NCBI GenBank assembly: GCA_944384505.1
Contig: CALWTQ010000137.1
Location: 1-64,000, forward strand
DNA from: an uncultured Mediterraneibacter sp.
GTDB lineage: Bacteria > Bacillota > Clostridia > Lachnospirales > Lachnospiraceae
Direction: 5' to 3'
Length of the DNA: 64,000 nt
Shown: positions 40,619-49,991 of the stretch, in pieces
How the letters are laid out: each line of letters opens with the position of its first letter
Numbering within the stretch: the first letter of the stretch is position 1
Position numbers and translations under genes: made by a program
Notes under the pieces: generated by a model
Database searches by the model: none
The model's input: only the letters and a program-made list of their open reading frames with translations
What the model was told of the DNA's origin: nothing

Positions 40619-42994
40619 TTAGTCCCTTTGTTCCTTACTCCGCACGAATGTCTTCTGCGTCCCATAAAGGGGAAAACGGGTTTTCCCGCTTTTGAGTCCC
40701 TGTATCGGCTCCCAGCCTCCGATCTTCATTAGGATGGATTCCACCTCATAGGAATCCGTGCGTTTCAGGTTCTGCCGCTCTTTTCCAAAGCACTCACACC
40801 AGATTTCCATGATGCAGACCTTCTCCCGGCGCACGGTTCCCGTCGTGGGCGCACCGTCAAACTCGCTGCCGCCAAGGAAACTTCTCCGCTGATAAAGATC
40901 CATCCGATCCCAGTTCGCAGGAAGCAGCGTCTCCAGATACTCTGCGATCACGCCTTCCCGGTCATCGGACTCCATCGCTTCCTGCTGCATGACATAGGCA
41001 TCTGCCGCCACCCGGCCCTTCAGATACAGTTCTTCGACGTTGTGGTAACGTTCCAGCGCCTCTGCCCAGATCTGATCCACTTCCTTCAGTTCCCACGGAT
41101 GGAACCGGCCATGCCCGGAAACGTGTACCGGCCAGAAACGCCGGTTCCCGGTGATATCCCGCAGGAAGCCTCCCTCAGAGTTTGTGCTTCCCACAATAAT
41201 GCAGGATCTGGGATGGCTCTCCACGGCCACGCCATAGGACTGCCGGAACTTATCATCGGTTCTGGTGACAAAGGATTTTACTACCTCCACATCCACCTTC
41301 TTGATCCCGGCCAGTTCGCCCAGTTCCAGAATCCAGTAACCCTGCAGCTTCTCTGCAGCCGTCTTATCTTTCATGTCAGAAATGGAAAGGCTGTCCGAAT
41401 ACCACTCTTTCCCAAGCAGGGCAAACAGGGTAGATTTCCCGATTCCCTGCGGGCCATTCAGCACAAGAATGGAATCGAACTTAATCCCCGGCTCATACAC
41501 TCTGGCTACCGCAGCGGTAAAGGTTTTCCGGGTGACCGCCCGGACATAAGGTGTATCTTCCGCACCCAGATAATCAATCAGAAGGGTATCTAGCCGCTCT
41601 GTCCCATCCCACTGCAGGGTAGAAAGGTATTCTTTGATGGGGTGATAGAGCCGCTCCGCAGACACCACGGCCAGTAAGGCATCCTTAAATTTTGTCGGTG
41701 ACCAAATCCCATAGACTCGTTCAAAATACAGCTTGGCGCAGGAAATGTCGGTATCGCCCCAGCCGGGTTTCACCTGCCGCCACGGCAACAGGCCAATTAC
41801 ATCCACCATACATTTAAATTCGTTGAATACGATATTTTTCAGCTGTGGATCGTATCGGAGGATGAGGGCAATGTTCGTCATGGTATCCTTCACTTTTCCC
41901 TGCTTGCCCAGTTCCAGAAGGGTCTGCCAGTTCTCTCCATCTTCCTCCGTAAACTCGGCCTGCGCCGCCTCCGTCCGCTCCTTGGCCAGTTGGGCCTTCA
42001 CCCGGTGATCTTGGATGGCAAACTCCTGCATGGCCTTAAAGGATGGCAGCTTCGCCGGATCGGTATCCTCACTTGTTTTTGCATCTAAGGCTCCAAATTT
42101 ATGGATACGGACAACATCGAAAGCATTCATCAGCTTCCCGCAGGCCGGATCGGTAGCATGATGACTGTATGCAAAACGGTCTTCATAGATCACGACACCA
42201 GCCTGTGAGTCAGCGGGGATGTAATCGTATCGGCCGGACATGGCGCTGTGTTTATACACATCCGTCAGGAAGGTATCGATTGCCTCCGTGATACTGTAAG
42301 CACGGCAGAAGGCTCCCACCATGCCCGGTTTTTCCAGCGGATCGGCCTGCTTTTTCATGTCCCGGCGTACAATCGTCTGCTGCCGTTTGGAAACCGGCCA
42401 CTCCGCTGTATTATGCCAGTCCGTATATTTTGCCAGAACCGCATCCGGATCGAGCAGGTCTCCCGTGATCTCCCGGAACACGAACTCCCCATCGGACGAG
42501 GTGGAAGGCCAGTACATCAGCCTGCTCGGTTCATAGGTGGTATCATCGAAAAGTTCAATCCCGATCTCTTCCGCTACTTTTCTGGAGACGGCGCAGTATT
42601 CATCCGGCGTCACCTCACGGGAAAGCGGGATGATAAGGCGGAGACGGGGCTTTTCCGGTGTGTGCTTATGGGTAGAGTACACATAACACTGGAAAGAGAA
42701 GAACATCTCAATCTGATCGATGATATCTTCTGTTGCATAGTCCATATCCAGCGACAGGCCAGAACGGGTAAGAACGCAGTCCTTCTTCCGGCGGCCGCCT
42801 TTTAAAGTGCCAAGGACAAAACCTCCCACGTCTTTGATCTCATCCTGCTTCGCCTTCCCCAGCTTCCGGTACTGCTCCACCGTCTCGGCCGTCCGCCGGG
42901 TGTGGGAGATCCGTTCTCTAAACTCAGACAGTTCCATTTCCACAAGGTTCCAGTGTTTCTCCATTCTGGAGTTGCCAATACTCAGTCGGATCAT
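40619..42994 (-). CDS. Virulence-associated E (VirE)-type primase-helicase
   Basis: The product is 791 residues from ATG 42994 after GAGGAGGG. The N-terminal half resembles the phage primase-polymerase part (GLSLDMDYATEDIIDQI, YSTHKHTPEKPRLRLIIPL). The C-terminal half is the VirE ATPase with Walker A GPQGIGKSTLFALLG and SIIVGSTNSEGGFLRDITGNRRFWPV. It probably initiates phage replication. The 230-base gap downstream contains a palindrome (about 40440-40463) and several GGAAC/GTTCC copies and could be the origin. Confidence 0.9.
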   Translation of the reverse strand: MIRLSIGNSRMEKHWNLVEMELSEFRERISHTRRTAETVEQYRKLGKAKQDEIKDVGGFVLGTLKGGRRKKDCVLTRSGLSLDMDYATEDIIDQIEMFFSFQCYVYSTHKHTPEKPRLRLIIPLSREVTPDEYCAVSRKVAEEIGIELFDDTTYEPSRLMYWPSTSSDGEFVFREITGDLLDPDAVLAKYTDWHNTAEWPVSKRQQTIVRRDMKKQADPLEKPGMVGAFCRAYSITEAIDTFLTDVYKHSAMSGRYDYIPADSQAGVVIYEDRFAYSHHATDPACGKLMNAFDVVRIHKFGALDAKTSEDTDPAKLPSFKAMQEFAIQDHRVKAQLAKERTEAAQAEFTEEDGENWQTLLELGKQGKVKDTMTNIALILRYDPQLKNIVFNEFKCMVDVIGLLPWRQVKPGWGDTDISCAKLYFERVYGIWSPTKFKDALLAVVSAERLYHPIKEYLSTLQWDGTERLDTLLIDYLGAEDTPYVRAVTRKTFTAAVARVYEPGIKFDSILVLNGPQGIGKSTLFALLGKEWYSDSLSISDMKDKTAAEKLQGYWILELGELAGIKKVDVEVVKSFVTRTDDKFRQSYGVAVESHPRSCIIVGSTNSEGGFLRDITGNRRFWPVHVSGHGRFHPWELKEVDQIWAEALERYHNVEELYLKGRVAADAYVMQQEAMESDDREGVIAEYLETLLPANWDRMDLYQRRSFLGGSEFDGAPTTGTVRREKVCIMEIWCECFGKERQNLKRTDSYEVESILMKIGGWEPIQGLKSGKTRFPLYGTQKTFVRSKEQRD

Positions 42995-43395
42995 TCGGTT
43001 CCCTCCTCTATCAAGATTTCCATGTTTCTTTTTATCCTCTGCAGCATCTGTTTCCACTCCCGGATACAGCGCTGCAGTTCCCGCTTTTCTGACTCATCTT
43101 CCGTCTTTTTCTTCCGGTTCTGATACGCCTTTATCCGGGAGCGGTAATTCATCTCTTGTTTTGTTAGAAACTGCCGCAGTTTTTCCTTTTCTGATTTTTC
43201 ACAGTACCGCCGGAGCAACGGAGATAGTTTCTTTGCTTTTGCAACGGTACAGGGGAAGAAACGCTCGATTTCCAAAACCATCTGCCCGGTTGGATACCGG
43301 ATGTGTAACCTCTTTTCTTCCGCTTCCATATGCTGTACGGCATAATAGGCTGTCGGATCAGGACAGCCTGATCCATTCTTATAACTGATCCCCAT
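42991..43395 (-). CDS. Coiled-coil hypothetical protein in replication module
   Basis: The product is 134 residues from ATG 43395 after GAGGAGG. The C-terminal half is strongly charged and helical (SRIKAYQNRKKKTEDESEKRELQRCI). It overlaps the primase start by 4 bases and is therefore coupled to it. No enzymatic motif was seen. A replication accessory role is inferred from position. Confidence 0.7.
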   Translation of the reverse strand: MGISYKNGSGCPDPTAYYAVQHMEAEEKRLHIRYPTGQMVLEIERFFPCTVAKAKKLSPLLRRYCEKSEKEKLRQFLTKQEMNYRSRIKAYQNRKKKTEDESEKRELQRCIREWKQMLQRIKRNMEILIEEGTE

Positions 43396-43408
43396 AGCGC
43401 ATCCTCCT

Positions 43409-45346
43409 CTAATCTTTTTTATAAAACGCACACTCGTAACCATCCGCACGAAGGGGCAGACCAGCCGCCCAGTCCGGCTGCTCCGACATGATCTGGCAGA
43501 TTTCCTCTACACTGGAGACACCGTCTGGAACTTCCAATACCGCTTCATCGTGGATATGCATCACAATGTCAAAGCCTTGATTCCTAAGCCGGAGCATGGC
43601 CTGCGCCAAAAGGTCACGGGCTGTGGCCTGCACGATATTCTCCACCAGCTTCGGGCCGTAAGTTTCAATCCGCATCCACTTTTTGCTTTCCCCGACACCT
43701 TCGTAGGAAAGGCTCTCCCGACCGAACCGGTTCTGGGTCATCCGGGGCTTGATATAAGAGAGCTTCCGGCCGGAGGGGAGGGTGACAAATAAGATGCCGG
43801 AACGGTAAGTAAAGCACAGGTTTCCCAGCACTACCTTCGTCCGCTCCTTTACAGCCTTCACTGCCGCTGCGTCCACATCCCACCAGAACTTTGTGATATG
43901 GGGATTGGAATTCCTCCACTGGCTCACCAACGGCTGCAGTTCTTCTTCCTGCATTCCCATGTCCAGAGCGCCCATTGAGGTGAGCGCCCCAACAGCGCCT
44001 CCGTATCCAAGTGCCAACTCAGCAATCTTGCCCTTTTGCCGAAGATGGCCGTTCACACCGTGCTTCACCACCGGGACGCCAAACATCTTCGATGCGGAAG
44101 CACAGTAAATATCCCCGCCTTCCGCAAAGGTGTGAAGCCGCCACTGCTCCCCGGCGAACCACGCCAGCACCCTTGCCTCAATTGCGGAAAAGTCTGCCAC
44201 GATGAACCGGCATCCGGGCTTTGGCACAAAGGCGGTACGGATCAGTTCCGACAATACTTCTGGGGTAGATGCATAAAGCAGATCCATATCTTCAAACCGC
44301 TGCTCTTTTACCAGACTGCGGGCAAGCTCCAGATCCGGAATGTGGTTCTGGGGGAGGTTTTGCACCTGCACCAAGCGTCCGGCCCAGCGCCCCGTGCGGT
44401 TCGCCCCATAAAATTGGAGCAGACCATGCACCCGGCCGTCCGAGCAGACGGAGCGCTCAATGGCTTCATACTTTTTTACACTGGTCTTTGCCATCAAAAG
44501 CCGGAGTTTTAATACTTCCAGTACTTCTCCATCCGTTTCCGAAATCAGCCCTTTGACCGTCTTTTTATCCAGCTTTTCCGCTTCCACTCCATGCTCAGCA
44601 AGCCAGCCCTTGATCTGCACCGGGGAGTTGGGATTAGAAAGCCCGGTCAGTTCATAGGCTCTGGCCGTGACCATCTGGCGGTACTGGTTATCGCAGAGAA
44701 CTGCATTCTCCACCAGCTGCTGATCCACCAGAATGCCACGGTCATTGATCTCCTGATCCATCCGGTACAGTTCCATCTCGGATTCCGGGATGGGAAACTT
44801 CCACAGCTTCTGCCGGATCTCACGCTCCGCATCCACGTCCCGGATACAGTAAGTTTTGAACCGTTCCCATTTCTCCGGTGCGTCTTCCGGCCGGTTCCGT
44901 GTCCGGCCGCCGTTGGCCTTTGTGGGTTTACACGGCATAGAGAAAAACCGCACAAGGTCAGCGCCCTCCTTCAGCTTTTTCCTCTGAATATTCAGCACCT
45001 CGCCCACGCTGTCCAAAGACAGGGGAAGGGCCAGCATGGCAGACTGGACAGCCGTACACTGCCACCCGGAAGGGGAGAGTCTCCGTCCCAGATACTTAGA
45101 AATACAGGTACGCTCAAATTGAGCATTGAAGGCTGCTTTCGTAATTACCGGATCTTCCAAGGCAGCCAGTACCCTTGCTGGAAGCTGCTCCCCACAAGCA
45201 AGATCCACGATCTGTGTTGTCTCCTCATCAAAGGCATAAGCAAAGAGTAAAATTTCAAAGTTCGGACTGTCCGAATAGGCATACACGCCACATTTGGACA
45301 GATCCACATCCGAATAAGTTTCAATATCTATTGACAGGATCGGCAT
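43409..45346 (-). CDS. DNA polymerase, family A (phage type)
   Basis: The product is 645 residues. The N-terminal 3'-5' exonuclease domain starts LSIDIETYSDVDLSKCGVYAY (DxE). The polymerase domain has RFIVADFSAIEARVLAWFAGE (motif A), VKHGVNGHLRQKGKIAELALGYGG (motif B region) and MHIHDEAVLEVP (motif C, HDE). There is no 5'-nuclease domain, as is usual for phage PolA. Ribosome binding site AAGGAGGG. It replicates phage DNA together with the VirE protein and SNF2 helicase. Confidence 0.94.
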   Translation of the reverse strand: MPILSIDIETYSDVDLSKCGVYAYSDSPNFEILLFAYAFDEETTQIVDLACGEQLPARVLAALEDPVITKAAFNAQFERTCISKYLGRRLSPSGWQCTAVQSAMLALPLSLDSVGEVLNIQRKKLKEGADLVRFFSMPCKPTKANGGRTRNRPEDAPEKWERFKTYCIRDVDAEREIRQKLWKFPIPESEMELYRMDQEINDRGILVDQQLVENAVLCDNQYRQMVTARAYELTGLSNPNSPVQIKGWLAEHGVEAEKLDKKTVKGLISETDGEVLEVLKLRLLMAKTSVKKYEAIERSVCSDGRVHGLLQFYGANRTGRWAGRLVQVQNLPQNHIPDLELARSLVKEQRFEDMDLLYASTPEVLSELIRTAFVPKPGCRFIVADFSAIEARVLAWFAGEQWRLHTFAEGGDIYCASASKMFGVPVVKHGVNGHLRQKGKIAELALGYGGAVGALTSMGALDMGMQEEELQPLVSQWRNSNPHITKFWWDVDAAAVKAVKERTKVVLGNLCFTYRSGILFVTLPSGRKLSYIKPRMTQNRFGRESLSYEGVGESKKWMRIETYGPKLVENIVQATARDLLAQAMLRLRNQGFDIVMHIHDEAVLEVPDGVSSVEEICQIMSEQPDWAAGLPLRADGYECAFYKKD

Positions 45347-45404
45347 AAGATTTCCCTCCTTATTTGCGCTAAAATTTTTCTTTTACGGTATTTCATACTC
45401 AAGT

Positions 45405-45536
45405 AAAGTGTAGTATAATAGTCCTGTTAACAGGGGTCGCAGATCCAGTGGACTCAGGAAATAATCGAATGGTAAGTCCTCCGCTTCCGGCTTTCGCTTC
45501 ACTGCTGAATACAGCCGGACGAGCGGAGGCATTTTT
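45405..45536 (+). ncRNA. Candidate structured small RNA antisense to the replication operon
   Basis: TATAAT at 45414-45419 is followed by the short palindrome CCTGTTAACAGG and then a strong stem. CCTCCGCT-TCCGGC (45478-45491) pairs with GCCGGA-CG-AGCGGAGG (45514-45529), and CATTTTTAT follows, resembling an intrinsic terminator on the plus strand. No convincing -35 exists. The region lies beside a DUF2815 gene, and I recall an RNA family named after DUF2815, but cannot verify that this is a member. An alternative is a 48-residue minus-strand reading frame from ATG 45532 that lacks a ribosome binding site. Confidence 0.4.
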
Positions 45537-45583
45537 ATGTAGGGCAGAGGGGAGAGGTTTTCTCCCGCTCTGTCTGAGATCAA

Positions 45584-46126
45584 TCAGGACAGGAAATCCT
45601 CGTCCTCTTCCGTCTCGAAATCTTCTGCCGCAGTGGTACGTCCGCCAAGGCTCTCTCCATCCCGCAGTTTCTGAATATTGCCGAGTCCAGCTGCGATCCC
45701 ACGGTTTCCGTTGGAGTTATATCCGTAGAAGGTCACGCTGATCTTTCCGTAACAGCCGGAATACACTTCGCTCTGATCCAGAATCGGCTGTACATGAGAA
45801 TCCACCACCTGCGGAGCCTGACGGCTGTTCGCATTGAAGAAGTAGCTGTTGGCGTAGGCTTCATCCTCCGGGCGGTCAATATCTCCATCACGAAGCGGCA
45901 GTTTCAGGTTGGCCGGAATCTTCCCACCCCATTTGGAAATGGAGTCCTTCTTGGCCTGCTCTACGGCAGCTTTGATAGCGTTGATGGTTTTCGTGTCGCT
46001 CTTCGGAATAATCGCCGAGACACTGTACTTGGGATCGCCGCCATTGACGGAATCCGGCTCCCAGCAGTGCAGGTAGGAAAAACGGCAGGGTACGATTACT
46101 TTGGTAGGGTTCATATTTTTAGACAT
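45584..46126 (-). CDS. DUF2815 protein, probable single-strand DNA-binding protein
   Basis: The product is 180 residues. VIVPCRFSYLHCWEPDSVNGGDPKYSVSAIIPKSD and the SEVYSGCYGKISVTFYGYNSNGNRGI segment are characteristic of DUF2815, a Gp2.5-like OB-fold family. The tail is acidic (EDFETEEDEDFLS), as in single-strand binding proteins that recruit polymerase through their C-terminus. It lies between the nuclease and polymerase genes. Confidence 0.88.
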   Translation of the reverse strand: MSKNMNPTKVIVPCRFSYLHCWEPDSVNGGDPKYSVSAIIPKSDTKTINAIKAAVEQAKKDSISKWGGKIPANLKLPLRDGDIDRPEDEAYANSYFFNANSRQAPQVVDSHVQPILDQSEVYSGCYGKISVTFYGYNSNGNRGIAAGLGNIQKLRDGESLGGRTTAAEDFETEEDEDFLS

Positions 46127-46129
46127 AGA

Positions 46130-47260
46130 TTAGTCCTCCTTCTGAAAATCCGCTTCTGCGGTTGATGTTTGAATGGCTTCCCGCTTGTCCGACTCCGGGA
46201 CAAGCGTAATCTTTCCTGTGGGCTTATACACCAATGGGCCGAGAATACGGGCAAACTCCTTTTTGCCCATCAGGCGCTCCATGTCAGTGATGCCAAGCAG
46301 GGTGTGTTTATAAATATCGGTATAGCCTGCGGCTTTTGCTGCTGCAGCGACCTCTTCTTCCGAGGTGTATTTCCGGTTGCTCTTTCCCATCACCAGCTTG
46401 AAACCTTTCCACTGCTTGTGATGGACAATGGCCTGATCCTGTGCGTAGGCATACACATCGGCCGCCCATTTGGAAAGTTCATCGGCCTGCTTCAATACTT
46501 CCGCTATTTCCTCATCCGTAAGAAGCGCAGGTTCTTTAAATTCCATCTGGGCCAGCTTCAGATTTTCCTCGGCTCTCTGCCTGCAGGTAAACCTTGCTTT
46601 ACAGAACCGGCACCAGCTTCCGGCGCTTAAATTTCCTTCGCCTTTCAGAGCCAGTTCCCCTGCAGGCCGGAGAACCTCATCACCCCATGCTTTCAGTTCC
46701 TTCGGGGCGATCTCCCAAGTGCTGGAATTAGAGAGCCTTGGCTGGAAGATGGTCAGACGTACTGTCTCCACTGGAAAAAGCATCTCTGCGATCTCCAACA
46801 CGCCAAGCCCGTAGATCATCAGCTGTGGATTTTTTTCTGCATATACCGGAACGCCTTTTCCTAGCTTCAGGTCAATGATGTGTACCAGCTTGTCCGTCAC
46901 GATCACCATATCCGCCGTTCCGAAACAGTCCGGCACGTAATCGGAAATATCCACCTTCTGTTCCACGGAGAAGACCGGATCAGCACACTGTCTTTTTGCC
47001 TCTTCGATCTCGCCGATCACAAAACTGACGTAATCGTCCACCGCCTCCAGCAGGTCATCGGAATAGTAATCGGATACCGGGCGGCGAGTCTGTTGTTTCA
47101 GATGCTTTTTTATCAAGTGTTCTGCCAGCGCATGACCAGCAGAGCCTTCCGCTGCATACGGACTCTCTTCCTCCTGAAACGCCTCTCCCAGCACCAGAGA
47201 GGGCGGGCAATGGATGAGGCGGTTTGCCGCCGAGGGAGAGAACCGTGCATGAGCGCCCAT
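46130..47260 (-). CDS. DUF2800 protein, RecB-like PD-(D/E)XK nuclease
   Basis: The product is 376 residues. FSPSAANRLIHCPPSLVLGEAF opens the family. FGTADMVIVTDKLVHIIDLKLGKG carries the D...DxK nuclease centre, followed by NPQLMIYGLGVL. A four-cysteine set around WCRFCKARFTC suggests an iron-sulphur cluster as in AddB-type nucleases. It is a standard member of this phage replication-recombination set. Confidence 0.9.
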   Translation of the reverse strand: MGAHARFSPSAANRLIHCPPSLVLGEAFQEEESPYAAEGSAGHALAEHLIKKHLKQQTRRPVSDYYSDDLLEAVDDYVSFVIGEIEEAKRQCADPVFSVEQKVDISDYVPDCFGTADMVIVTDKLVHIIDLKLGKGVPVYAEKNPQLMIYGLGVLEIAEMLFPVETVRLTIFQPRLSNSSTWEIAPKELKAWGDEVLRPAGELALKGEGNLSAGSWCRFCKARFTCRQRAEENLKLAQMEFKEPALLTDEEIAEVLKQADELSKWAADVYAYAQDQAIVHHKQWKGFKLVMGKSNRKYTSEEEVAAAAKAAGYTDIYKHTLLGITDMERLMGKKEFARILGPLVYKPTGKITLVPESDKREAIQTSTAEADFQKED

Positions 47261-47556
47261 CAGAGCGCCTCCGCATCGGCCAAAAGTGCCGCATAGTTTT
47301 CCGGATTTACACCAGAAAGCTTCCCAGAATCGTATTTCAGAAGAAGTTCCTTTACTTCTCTGCGCTTTCCGGCCTGTGTCTTGGCGGCTAATACTGCCCT
47401 GACATCTTCAATGGCAATCGGTTTCTTTTCCGGTTCTGTCTGCACCGCTGGATCAGGCATTGCTCCTTTTTCATCCTTCTGGTCTTTCGCCAAAGCACGG
47501 TAACCAGCGGCCAACTTTTCATACCCTTCAGCGAGGGTCTTATAAATTTCATTCAT
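47260..47556 (-). CDS. Hypothetical phage protein
   Basis: The product is 98 residues from ATG 47556; the upstream ATG is too close to the ribosome binding site. Two helical parts (MNEIYKTLAEGYEKLAAGYRAL and IEDVRAVLAAKTQAGKRREVKELLLKY) are joined by a charged linker. The second looks like a short LIM/Rho-type helical motif seen in phage accessory proteins. Its stop overlaps the DUF2800 start. The function is unknown. Confidence 0.75.
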   Translation of the reverse strand: MNEIYKTLAEGYEKLAAGYRALAKDQKDEKGAMPDPAVQTEPEKKPIAIEDVRAVLAAKTQAGKRREVKELLLKYDSGKLSGVNPENYAALLADAEAL

Positions 47557-47571
47557 ATATGGCATCCTTTC

Positions 47572-47967
47572 TTACGCAAATTTCAGACCGTACACTACTT
47601 TCTGGTAATCGGCAGTGATACACTTGTCTAAACTAATGGTCTCTGGATCGATTTCTCGCAGATCTTCATCATAGAGCCGAACAGGGATGCAATACTTCTT
47701 TGCAACATTCAGTTCGAAAGCCATACCCGCAGTGATAATAGTCCCTACTACCCAGATTTCATCTACGCCTTTCATAAGTTCAATACCCAACTTGATACCT
47801 TCGATACGCTCGTGTTCATCGAACTCATCCAAGAAAGTTGGGAAATAAAGATGTGGAACTATAGGAAGGTATCCGCATCCAACCACAATACGGGCAACCC
47901 ATTTTGCTCTCCGAGTGTTGGTTTTTATATCGCCCCTGTAAGGTGAGCAGATAAATACTTTTTTCAT
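47572..47967 (-). CDS. Nucleoside 2-deoxyribosyltransferase-like protein (DUF4406/DUF7768 type)
   Basis: The product is 131 residues. MKKVFICSPYRGDIKTNTRRAKW and YLPIVPHLYFPTFLDEFDEHERIEGIKLGIELM are the typical openings of the phage NDT-like family, followed by VDEIWVVG and ITAGMAFELNVAK. The fold handles nucleosides or nucleotides. An 11-base poly-G/C run lies about 32 bases before the start. It is first in the replication operon after the HTH gene. Confidence 0.82.
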   Translation of the reverse strand: MKKVFICSPYRGDIKTNTRRAKWVARIVVGCGYLPIVPHLYFPTFLDEFDEHERIEGIKLGIELMKGVDEIWVVGTIITAGMAFELNVAKKYCIPVRLYDEDLREIDPETISLDKCITADYQKVVYGLKFA

Positions 47968-48021
47968 GTTCAATCACCTATGCCTTTCATAATCATTCGG
48001 GGGGGGGGGTGCTCCCGTGTG

Positions 48022-48342
48022 TTAGTACGGAGCGAACTGAGAAATAATGCTGTTTAGGACTTCGAGATTGTGGCCTTCCAATCCCGGAGCCAGCTTTTTC
48101 AGAAGTGTCACCTGTTCCGGGGAGAGTGTTTTACGGTTCTGGTGGTACCAATCCATCACCTTCACTCCTCCGCCGTAGCGGCCACGAACTGTCTCAATGG
48201 GGTATGAACACGACAATTCCTCAATATCCCGGCGGATCGTCTTTTCATTCACGCCGAATTCTTCTGCCAGATTGGCTATCGTATCCTGCCTGCGGATGCA
48301 AAGCGCATCCAGAATTGCCGCCCGCCGTTCATTGGGTCTCAT
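48022..48342 (-). CDS. DeoR/HTH_11-type regulator
   Basis: The product is 106 residues from ATG 48342 (AAAGGAGG 10 bases upstream). The winged HTH is (RRAAILDALCIRRQDTIANLAEEFGVNEKTIRRDIEELS) with a short C-terminal part and no ligand domain. Similar small regulators head the early replication operon of clostridial elements. It probably controls the replication genes downstream. Confidence 0.82.
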   Translation of the reverse strand: MRPNERRAAILDALCIRRQDTIANLAEEFGVNEKTIRRDIEELSCSYPIETVRGRYGGGVKVMDWYHQNRKTLSPEQVTLLKKLAPGLEGHNLEVLNSIISQFAPY

Positions 48343-48494
48343 CGTGTTCACACCTCCTTTCGCTTCGTTGTCTATAATCTAGGAGTTAAACCGGACACCT
48401 TTTGCCCGCTTTAAAAAATTTTCCTAAAGATTTTTGTTCGCACCGCCCCATGTTCCAGTACAGTTATCTGGCATTGCTTTGCATAAAAAAGGAC

Positions 48495-48540
48495 AAAAAA
48501 AGAGCCTGACGAATAACTTTAAAAGCTACTCGTCAGGCTC
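48495..48540 (-). terminator. Rho-independent terminator downstream of zinc-ribbon gene
   Basis: On the minus strand GAGCCTGACGA pairs perfectly with TCGTCAGGCTC (48540-48502) around a 17-base loop, then TTTTTTT (48501-48495). It ends the regulator transcript coming from 50744 and separates it from the early replication operon. Confidence 0.88.
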
Positions 48541-48572
48541 GTATGTCACTGCATCGTGCGCTGTACAGGGTA

Positions 48573-48770
48573 CTATTCGATCTTTCGGATTCCTATCTGA
48601 TTTTTACACTGTGGGCATTTCTGAAAATAATCAGGTTTCCAGTCATCTGTAATTTCCGACTCTGCTTTCAATTCAGAGACATTATCAATGCTAGCATCAA
48701 TCAGCCGCCCGAACCCACAGACCGGGCAGGCCAGCTTTTTCTTAGTCTTCCTGCTTCTTGCTTTCAGCAT
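48573..48770 (-). CDS. Small zinc-ribbon protein
   Basis: The product is 65 residues with CPVCGFGRLIDASIDN and CPQCKNQIG, two CxxC pairs of a single zinc ribbon, preceded by a basic N-terminus (KARSRKTKKKLA). It overlaps the end of the XRE-ImmA gene by 29 bases. It resembles small cysteine-rich proteins found in Bacillota mobile elements. The function is unknown. Confidence 0.75.
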   Translation of the reverse strand: MLKARSRKTKKKLACPVCGFGRLIDASIDNVSELKAESEITDDWKPDYFQKCPQCKNQIGIRKIE

Positions 48771-49968
48771 TATCTACCTCCATCGTGGGTCTCTTAAGCT
48801 GTATAATACGAGGGGAATCGCTTTCCACCTTAAGTGTATCTTTCCGCAGATGAAGAAGTTCCTCAATGTCTTGAGCATACAGCGTCACACCGTATTTTTT
48901 GAACAAACGTAGCAGTGTAGCGGGATTCAGGTATTCTGCTTCAAACAGCACATCTATCGCCCCTTGAAAAATGTTCTCATTTAAGAAATACGGAGTGTCA
49001 CCTGGCTCTTTTGTGCGCCAACCCTTTTTGGAAACCTGGCGCATCATATACTGGTATTGATTGTCCGTTATCGCACCCAGCTGATGGGCTCGATAAATCA
49101 TGGCCTGCATAGAGCAGTTCCATCTCTTCTTCAGATGCAGATAATAATTTAAATCGGTCGGATACGCCTGAATTTCCTGAAGAAACGACTCTCTCGGCAG
49201 AAGGAATGCGCTTGCAAACATATTTGCCTGCGTTTCCCTCATTTTAAACTCCTCTTTGCTGATAAGATCGAGACTCTCGCTCCACGGATGAAGTAAAATA
49301 TGCCCAAGCTCATGTGCCATATCAAAGAAAATACGTCCTTTCGGTTTCTCACCAAGTGCAACGGCTACAAAGAATACATCCCCATCATCAATGAGGGTTC
49401 TCTGACTGAAGGCATCAATCTTTCCATCCTTGGTATCAAATCCCGTTACAATGATGCCGTTTTCCTCAAGAATAAGCTGAATATCTTTTATAGGAGCTAG
49501 ATCAAGATGCCAATGCTCCCGTACTTTCAATGCAATCGACTCAATTTCCTCCTGCATGGCTTTCTGCCCTGCATCATCAAATTCATCATCACTTCCTGTA
49601 AATTCCACCTCCGGCAGATTCAAAGTTGGGAAGGATACATACTGAGCCAGTATCTCAAACATTTTCGCCACATATTCTAGCTTAATGCTCTGTGAAGTAC
49701 GGCTCATTTTTGTTGCTGTTGCCAGCGAACGGAAGTACGTCACTTCCGTCACTGTTTTGCAGGAATCCTCCTGCAGAAAATATTCTGGCGGGAACTCCAG
49801 CTCATGCGCCATTACAATCACGCGCTGTATATCGGGAGTACTGCCATTTTCATATTGGGAAATTGACTGTTTACTGATACCTGTCCGTTCAGCAAGTTCA
49901 CTTAAAGTGATACCTCTGAATAGTCGGGCATTTTTCAGCCGTTCTCCTCTAAATCCATTTCTGTCCAT
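48742..49968 (-). CDS. XRE regulator fused to ImmA/IrrE metallopeptidase
   Basis: The product is 408 residues. The N-terminal HTH is (LKNARLFRGITLSELAERTGISKQSISQYENG, about 10-60). The metallopeptidase core is MAHELGHILLHPWSE (HExxH near residue 240) with a downstream Glu in MRETQANMFASAFLLP. Proteins of this build combine DNA binding with cleavage of a repressor after damage signals. It is co-transcribed with the 50744 gene. It is the second ImmA of the prophage. Confidence 0.92.
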   Translation of the reverse strand: MDRNGFRGERLKNARLFRGITLSELAERTGISKQSISQYENGSTPDIQRVIVMAHELEFPPEYFLQEDSCKTVTEVTYFRSLATATKMSRTSQSIKLEYVAKMFEILAQYVSFPTLNLPEVEFTGSDDEFDDAGQKAMQEEIESIALKVREHWHLDLAPIKDIQLILEENGIIVTGFDTKDGKIDAFSQRTLIDDGDVFFVAVALGEKPKGRIFFDMAHELGHILLHPWSESLDLISKEEFKMRETQANMFASAFLLPRESFLQEIQAYPTDLNYYLHLKKRWNCSMQAMIYRAHQLGAITDNQYQYMMRQVSKKGWRTKEPGDTPYFLNENIFQGAIDVLFEAEYLNPATLLRLFKKYGVTLYAQDIEELLHLRKDTLKVESDSPRIIQLKRPTMEVDNAESKKQED

Positions 49969-49991
49969 TGTATTTATCTCCTCGGTTTATG

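Noticed and set aside
45383-45583. 66-codon minus-strand frame between PolA and DUF2815 genes
   Set aside because: Neither the first ATG nor the internal one (45532) has a ribosome binding site, and the DNA forms a strong stem. Kept only as an alternative to the RNA candidate.
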